Shown here one piece after another: positions 1 to 4,029 of a DNA stretch of 5,902 nt. Under the pieces are notes generated by a model, which did not search any database, had not been told where the DNA came from, and was given only the letters and a program-made list of their open reading frames with translations. The translations under genes and the position numbers were made by a program. This DNA is from CAYVUV01 sp964455095 (lineage in GTDB: Bacteria > Desulfobacterota > Binatia > HRBIN30 > CADEER01), in NCBI GenBank assembly GCA_964455095.1, contig CAYVUV010000364.1, positions 1-5,902 of the forward strand, read 5' to 3'. Position 1 is the first letter of the stretch. The number at the start of each line of letters is the position of its first letter.

Positions 1-120
1 GTAGTGGTCGCACTCGAGCATGCGCACCATGTCGGTGATGCTGAGCGGCCGCGGGGCGCGCTGCTCGAGCAGCGACAAAAAGGCAGCGAGGTCGGTCTCG
101 CCAGCACCGCGTGCAGGCAT
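1..120 (-). CDS. 5' end of an unidentified protein, cut by the window edge
   Basis: Forty codons read from an ATG at 120-118 to the left edge without a stop. The peptide begins MPARGAGETDLAAFLSLLEQ, continues RAPRPLSITDMVRMLE and ends CDHY. An in-frame TGA lies three codons upstream of the ATG, so no earlier start is possible. No strong Shine-Dalgarno sequence precedes it. The composition is protein-like, with an amphipathic helix, a PLS turn and then a second helix. This resembles the first half of a winged helix-turn-helix domain, such as the one found at the N-terminus of RNase R-type exoribonucleases and many regulators, but 40 residues are too few to assign a family. The gene is divergent from the acyl-CoA dehydrogenase, with 139 bp between the two starts. 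The plus-strand frame through the same bases gives an arginine- and alanine-rich, unstructured peptide, which favours the minus-strand reading. Confidence 0.55.
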   Translation of the reverse strand, partial: MPARGAGETDLAAFLSLLEQRAPRPLSITDMVRMLECDHY

Positions 121-248
121 CGCCCATCACGGTGGCGCGGCAGCGGGAGGCTGTCAATCAACCCGCAACCTTGTCGAGGCTCTTCTCGACCCGGGGCGCG
201 GCGCTTGCCCGGTTGCGCGCGCCGGCATAGCGTACGCGCCTCGATCCC

Positions 249-253
249 GGAGG
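249..253 (+). promoter_or_regulatory. Shine-Dalgarno sequence fixing the dehydrogenase start
   Basis: GGAGG followed by TG sits six bases before the ATG at 260 and matches the 16S rRNA anti-Shine-Dalgarno sequence closely. It selects ATG 260 over the far upstream in-frame ATG at 20, whose extra 80 residues look like non-coding sequence. In the spacer upstream (121-259) I see only a weak candidate promoter: TTGCCC at 205-210 and TAGCGT at 228-233, with a 17-bp spacing. Confidence 0.8.
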
Positions 254-259
254 TGTGAC

Positions 260-1960
260 ATGGAGATTCTGCTCAACCCGAAGCGGCACGTGCGCCCGTA
301 TCCCGACGAGCGCTCGCGCGAGGTTATGCGCAAGACGATCGAGTTCTTCGAGCGCAAGGGCAAGCAGCGGCTCAAGGCGGACTATCACGCCCGCGTCTGG
401 TACGCCGACTTCCTCGACTTCGTGAAGCAGGAGCGGATCTTCGCCACCATGTGCACGCCGGCCGGCTACGGCGCCGCCGACGCGCGCTGGGACACCTGGC
501 GCATCTGCGAGTTCGCCGAGATCCTCGGCTTCTACGGCCTGCAGTACTGGTACACCTGGCAGGTCTCGGTCCTCGGCCTGGGACCGATCTGGATGAGCCA
601 CAACGAGGCGGTCAAGCAGCGCACGGCGCAGCTGCTCGAGGACGGCGGCATCTTCGCCTTTGGCCTGTCGGAGAAAACCCACGGCGCCGACATCTACTCG
701 ACCGACATGGTGGTGACGCCGAAAGACGAGGGCGTGTACTCGGCCAGCGGGCGCAAGTACTACATCGGCAACGGCAACAAGGCCGCCATCGTCTCGACCT
801 TCGGCAAGCTGGCGGGGACGTCCGACTATCTCTTCTTCGCCGCCGACTCGGCGCACGAGCGCTACGAGTGCGTGCAGAACGTCTGCGCCAGCCAGAACTT
901 CGTCTCCGAGTTCGCCCTGAACGACTACCCGCTCACCGAGGCCGACATCCTGCACAAGGGCAAGGAAGCGTGGAACGCGGCGCTGAACACGGTCAACATC
1001 GGCAAGTACAACCTCGGCTGGGCCTCGATCGGCATCTGCACGCACGCGCTCTACGAGGCCATCGCGCACGCCCACAATCGCCACCTCTACAAGATGCGCG
1101 TCACCGACTTCCCGCACGTGAAGCGCATGTTCGTCGACGCCTACGCGCGCCTGGTGGCGATGAAGCTCTTCGCCCTGCGCGCCTGCGACTACATGCGCTC
1201 GGCGACGGCCGAGGACCGGCGCTACCTGCTCTACAACCCGATGGTGAAAATGAAGGTGACCACCGAGGGCGAGCGGGTGATCAACCTGCTCTGGGACGTC
1301 ATCGCCGCCAAGGGCTTCGAGAAGAACATGTACTTCGAGCAGGCCGCGGTCGACATCCGCGGGCTGCCGAAGCTCGAGGGCACGGTGCACGTCAACATCG
1401 CGTTGATCGTCAAGTTCATGCCCAACTTCTTTTTCGCTCCCGCTGATTGCCCCGCAGTGCCGCGGCGCGACGATGCGGCGCACGACGCGTTCCTCTTCGA
1501 CCAGGGCCCGGCGCGCGGCCTCGGCAGCATTCGCTTCCACGACTACAAGCGCGAGCTCGCCGCCTCCGATCTGCCCAACGTGCAAGTCTTCGCCGCGCAG
1601 GTCGAAGCCTTCCGCGCCATGCTCGCCGCGGCGCCGCCCAACGAGTCGCAGGCGAAGGACACCGACTTCCTGCTCGCCGGGGGCGAGCTGTTCGCCCTGG
1701 TCGTCTACGCGCAGTTGATTCTGGAGAACGCGCGCATCTACGCCATGGCGCGCGACGTCGTCGATCAGATCTTCGATTTCCTGGTGCGCGACTTCGCCGA
1801 GTGCGCCCTGCAGCTGCACAACAAGGCGGGCAGCACGCCGGAACAGATGGGCTTCTGCCTGCAGATGATCAAAAAGCCGGTGGCCGACGAGCGCCGCTAC
1901 GATGCGGTGTGGAACGAGAACGTCCTGGCGCTCGACGGGGCGTACGAGATGAACGCCTGA
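260..1960 (+). CDS. Acyl-CoA dehydrogenase family protein with C-terminal extension
   Basis: This is a predicted 566-residue cytoplasmic flavoenzyme that oxidises an acyl-CoA thioester to the 2-enoyl-CoA and passes electrons to an electron-transfer flavoprotein. The chain length and class of its substrate cannot be read from sequence. Residues 1-130 form the helical N-terminal domain. Residues 132-146 (FGLSEKTHGADIY) replace the usual TEPxAGSD flavin and substrate loop. GRKYYIGNG at 164-172 is the usual beta-domain turn (GxKxYIxNG). The C-terminal helical domain contains LEGTVHVN, and Glu373 sits where medium-chain acyl-CoA dehydrogenase has its catalytic base (YEGT, Glu376). Most family members end 20-30 residues after that glutamate; this one continues for about 190, with a helical tail (about 410-566) of the general kind seen in VLCAD/ACAD9-type enzymes. 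The start is ATG 260, with a GGAGG six bases upstream. It stands apart from the next plus-strand gene, separated by 198 bp containing a repeat. Confidence 0.9.
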   Translation: MEILLNPKRHVRPYPDERSREVMRKTIEFFERKGKQRLKADYHARVWYADFLDFVKQERIFATMCTPAGYGAADARWDTWRICEFAEILGFYGLQYWYTWQVSVLGLGPIWMSHNEAVKQRTAQLLEDGGIFAFGLSEKTHGADIYSTDMVVTPKDEGVYSASGRKYYIGNGNKAAIVSTFGKLAGTSDYLFFAADSAHERYECVQNVCASQNFVSEFALNDYPLTEADILHKGKEAWNAALNTVNIGKYNLGWASIGICTHALYEAIAHAHNRHLYKMRVTDFPHVKRMFVDAYARLVAMKLFALRACDYMRSATAEDRRYLLYNPMVKMKVTTEGERVINLLWDVIAAKGFEKNMYFEQAAVDIRGLPKLEGTVHVNIALIVKFMPNFFFAPADCPAVPRRDDAAHDAFLFDQGPARGLGSIRFHDYKRELAASDLPNVQVFAAQVEAFRAMLAAAPPNESQAKDTDFLLAGGELFALVVYAQLILENARIYAMARDVVDQIFDFLVRDFAECALQLHNKAGSTPEQMGFCLQMIKKPVADERRYDAVWNENVLALDGAYEMNA

Positions 1961-1969
1961 ACTCTGGTT

Positions 1970-1991
1970 TCCTCTCCCGGATGGGAGAGGA
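1970..1991 (+). repeat. Left hairpin of element 1
   Basis: TCCTCTCCC pairs perfectly with GGGAGAGGA (9 bp) around a GGAT loop, starting ten bases after the dehydrogenase stop codon. It could protect the 3' end of that transcript or slow polymerase, but no U-tract follows it. Confidence 0.85.
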
Positions 1992-2104
1992 TTAAGGTGA
2001 GGGGGATTGAATAGCGCCGAAGGCCAGCGCTCAAAATTCTCGCCCTGAAACGGACCGCAAGGCCGGGTTGGCTTCGCCGATCAATTGAATCCCCCTCATC
2101 CTGA

Positions 2105-2126
2105 CCTTCTCCCATCCGGGAGAAGG
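2105..2126 (-). repeat. Right hairpin of element 1
   Basis: CCTTCTCCC pairs perfectly with GGGAGAAGG (9 bp) around an ATCC loop (GGAT on the minus strand). Compared with the left hairpin, two base pairs differ and both remain paired. It lies 32 bases before the GH84 start codon, so it would be in that gene's leader if transcription begins upstream of it. Confidence 0.85.
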
Positions 2127-2158
2127 AACCCTCGTGCGATACGTCGTGGGGGGAAGAT

Positions 2159-3826
2159 ATGAGATCGAGGTCGGTTACGGCGGTTCGAACGGCGGCGTTC
2201 GCTGTGCTGCTCCTCTGCGCAGCGCCGATGGTCGCGCGCGCCGTGGCCGTGGGCGATTGCAACGAGGACGGCGAGGTGACAGTGGATGAGCTCATCCGCG
2301 GCGTCACCATCGCGCTCGGCGAGCTGCCGCTGGCCGATTGCCCGGCGCTGGATGGCGACGCGGACGACAGGGCGACGATCGACGAGTTGATCAGGGCGGT
2401 GAACGACGTACTCAACGGCCCCGTGCCGGGCGCGCTGCGCATGCGCGGCGTGATCGAAGGTTTCTACGGTCCGCCGTACACGTTCGCGCAGCGCCTCGAG
2501 ATGGTGCGCTTCCTCGCCGCCGCCGGACTCAACACCTACGTCTATGCGCCCAAGCTCGACCCGCTGCACCGCGAGCATTGGCAGGATCCGTATCCGGCCG
2601 AATTCCTCGCGCACTTCGGCGAGCTGGCCACGCTCGGCCGCAGCATCGGGGTGCGCTTCGTCTACGCGCTGTCGCCGGGACTGAGCCTGTCGCCGAGTCA
2701 GGGCGACACCGCCCGCGTGCAGGCCAAGCTCGGCACGCTGCTCGCCGCCGGTGTGCGCGATTTCTGCCTGCTGTTCGACGACATCGCCGCCGACGGCGAA
2801 GGCGCCGATCCCGAGGTGCAGGTCCAGCTGGTCAACGACACGCTCGCCTCCCTGCGCGCCCGGGCGCCCGACGTGACGCTGCTCTTCATCTCCAACCTCT
2901 ACGCCGGAACGGCCGAGGAGCTGGCCACCGACACCTCGCCGTTTCGCGCGCTCTTTCCGATCGGGTCCACCGAGTACTACCGCGCCTACGAACGCATCGA
3001 TCCGGCCGTGCCTATCATGTGGACCGGCGCGCGCGTCTTCAGCGATCGGGTCACCGCCGATGCCGCGCGAGCGTTCCGCGACTTTGCCGGCCGTTCCTCG
3101 GTGCTGTGGGACAACTACCCGGTCAACGACGTGCTGCTGACGCAGGAACTCTACCTCGGCCCGTATGTCGGTCGCGAGCCCGGCATCGACCGCGCCCTGA
3201 CCGGCGTGCTGCTCAACCCGATGCTGCAGGCAGAGGCGAGCAAGATCGCGCTGTGGACAGCCGGGCGCTTCTTCGCTCTCGGCGATGCGTACGATCCGCA
3301 GGCGGCGTGGGAGGAAGCGCTCGCGGTGGTGAGCGCTGGGCGCGGTACCGCCGCGCTGCGCGTGCTGGCGGAGCAGTTCCTCAGCCACCCGCTGATCGGC
3401 GAGGCCGTCGAGTCGCCGCGCCTGAACGAGGCGGTCGACGCGTTTCTCGCCGCGCCGTTGGCAGAGAACCGCACCGCCCTGCGGACGCTGCTGGCCGAAT
3501 GCGCCGACAACGAGAGTGCGCTCGCCGACTCGCTCGGCAACGCGGCGCTCCTGGAGGAGCTGCGCGCGCCGTCGCACAAGCTCTCGCTGCTCGGTGCCGC
3601 CGGCCTGCTGGCGCTCGATCTCCTCGAGCTGAAAGAGGGCGGCACGAACGTCGATACGTCGAACCTCGAAGCCCAGCTCGCGACGGCCAATGCCATCCCG
3701 TGGCGCGTTGCCGCCAATACGCCGTTGAGCGGCCCGATCGTCTTGCTTCTCGGCGAGCGCGAAGCGCGGCCCGCCGACGTGTTCGGGAAGTTCTTCACGC
3801 CGGTGCTGGCGCAGTTGCGCGAGTGA
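2159..3826 (+). CDS. Secreted GH84-family beta-N-acetylglucosaminidase with dockerin-like module
   Basis: This is a predicted 555-residue exported glycoside hydrolase that removes terminal beta-linked N-acetylglucosamine by substrate-assisted catalysis. Residues 1-28 are a signal peptide: Arg2, Arg4 and Arg10, a hydrophobic core at 12-22, and an ARA cleavage site at 26-28. Residues 31-87 hold two EF-hand-like loops with possible ligands D33/N35/D37/T41/E44 and D65/D67/D69/T73/E76, plus Cys34 and Cys61, which could form a disulfide. The GH84 barrel starts at about 94 with RGVIEGFYGPPYTF. Further family marks are YAPKLDPLHR (129-138), the catalytic pair Asp207-Asp208 in LLFDDI, MWTG (287-290), LWDNYPVND (316-324) and NPMLQAEASKIALW from 353. 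A helical tail follows to 555. The usual GH20-like N-terminal domain of bacterial homologues is absent and the dockerin module takes its place. The ribosome-binding site is weak (a G-run at 2148-2153). The natural substrate (chitin fragments, glycoproteins or peptidoglycan sugars) is unknown. Confidence 0.9.
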   Translation: MRSRSVTAVRTAAFAVLLLCAAPMVARAVAVGDCNEDGEVTVDELIRGVTIALGELPLADCPALDGDADDRATIDELIRAVNDVLNGPVPGALRMRGVIEGFYGPPYTFAQRLEMVRFLAAAGLNTYVYAPKLDPLHREHWQDPYPAEFLAHFGELATLGRSIGVRFVYALSPGLSLSPSQGDTARVQAKLGTLLAAGVRDFCLLFDDIAADGEGADPEVQVQLVNDTLASLRARAPDVTLLFISNLYAGTAEELATDTSPFRALFPIGSTEYYRAYERIDPAVPIMWTGARVFSDRVTADAARAFRDFAGRSSVLWDNYPVNDVLLTQELYLGPYVGREPGIDRALTGVLLNPMLQAEASKIALWTAGRFFALGDAYDPQAAWEEALAVVSAGRGTAALRVLAEQFLSHPLIGEAVESPRLNEAVDAFLAAPLAENRTALRTLLAECADNESALADSLGNAALLEELRAPSHKLSLLGAAGLLALDLLELKEGGTNVDTSNLEAQLATANAIPWRVAANTPLSGPIVLLLGEREARPADVFGKFFTPVLAQLRE

Positions 3827-3837
3827 GCGGTGCCCGG

Positions 3838-4015
3838 GACCCCGAAGGGGTCACACTCACCAGCCCAGGGCAACGCCCTGGGGTTGTGAACCGCCAGCTC
3901 ATAGCCCTGAAGGGGCGGAACACGCGGCGAGTTGCGCCCCTTCAGGGCTTCTAATGCTGGCTTCGCTCAACCCAGGGCGTTGCCCTGGGCTGTTGGATCT
4001 GACCCCTTCGGGGTC
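3838..4015. repeat. Three-module palindromic inverted repeat (element 2)
   Basis: This is a 178-bp element between two convergent genes. Each arm carries the same three modules in mirror order. Module 1 is GACCCCGAAGGGGTC (3838-3852 and, inverted, 4001-4015). Module 2 is CAG followed by the palindrome CCCAGGGCAACGCCCTGGG (3861-3882 and 3971-3992). Module 3 is AGCCCTGAAGGGGCG (3903-3917 and 3935-3949). All 52 module bases match between arms, while the 8-base and 20/21-base spacers have diverged. Modules 1 and 2 are also local hairpins (6-bp stem with 3-base loop, and 8-bp stem with 3-base loop). Intergenic repeats with such modules occur, as I recall, in several phyla, including Planctomycetes and Verrucomicrobia. 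It starts 11 bases after the GH84 stop and ends 14 bases from the peptidase stop, so it may separate the convergent transcripts. No T-run is present, so a classic intrinsic terminator is not shown. Confidence 0.88.
3903..3949. repeat. Central hairpin of element 2
   Basis: AGCCCTGAAGGGGCG pairs without mismatch with its inverted copy 17 bases away, giving a 15-bp stem. After one G/G mismatch, AAC (3919-3921) pairs with GTT (3931-3933), leaving a 9-base loop. Each half forms only a poor hairpin by itself, so pairing across the centre is the more likely fold. Confidence 0.75.
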
Positions 4016-4029
4016 ATCAAACCCGAGCC

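Larger units (their letters stand above)
1966..2130. repeat. REPIN-like imperfect inverted repeat (element 1)
   Basis: This is a 165-bp element with two 47-bp arms, 1966-2012 and 2084-2130, in inverted orientation. Ungapped, 39 of 47 positions agree. Each arm has a conserved GGTT foot, a 9-bp stem closed by a GGAT loop, and then a GGTGAGGGGGATTGAAT-like tail (GATGAGGGGGATTCAAT in the other arm). The 71-bp centre (2013-2083) holds no gene. The layout of two inverted hairpin units around a short spacer matches REPIN or MITE-like elements moved by REP-associated transposases (RAYTs). No transposase is present here. Repeats of the CCTCTCCC/GGTGAGGGG kind are, as I recall, common between genes in many proteobacteria. 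There is no clear target-site duplication. The element begins five bases after the dehydrogenase stop and ends 28 bases before the GH84 start, so it fills nearly the whole intergenic gap. There is no T-run after either hairpin, so intrinsic termination is not supported. Confidence 0.85.

Noticed and set aside
20..259. Upstream extension of the dehydrogenase reading frame to an ATG at 20
   Set aside because: The extra 80 residues are low-complexity and arginine/alanine/glycine-rich, with no match to the family. A strong Shine-Dalgarno sequence precedes ATG 260, where the family's N-terminus begins, and a protein-like minus-strand frame occupies 1-120.
158..1819. Long minus-strand open frame opposite the dehydrogenase
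   Set aside because: It is a shadow of the plus-strand codons in G+C-rich DNA. Its translation is rich in V, R, G and E with no domain signature, while the plus strand carries clear family motifs.
1970..1991. Intrinsic terminator for the dehydrogenase gene
   Set aside because: The hairpin is strong and well placed, but it is followed by ATTAAGGTG rather than a T-run, and it is part of a repeat element that has its own explanation.
1962..2134. Target-site duplication flanking element 1 (CTCT on the left, CTCG on the right)
   Set aside because: Three or four bases with one mismatch in G+C-rich DNA are no better than chance.
2096..3577. Minus-strand open frame of 493 codons opposite the GH84 gene
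   Set aside because: It is arginine-, glutamine- and histidine-rich without recognisable motifs, and the plus strand encodes a full GH84 domain with its catalytic pair.
2338..3954. Plus-strand open frame of 538 codons overlapping the GH84 gene
   Set aside because: Its translation is extremely arginine-rich, typical of a shifted frame in G+C-rich coding DNA, and it runs into the palindromic repeat.
3838..4015. CRISPR array
   Set aside because: The repeats are palindromic modules in mirror order around one centre, not direct repeats with uniform unique spacers.
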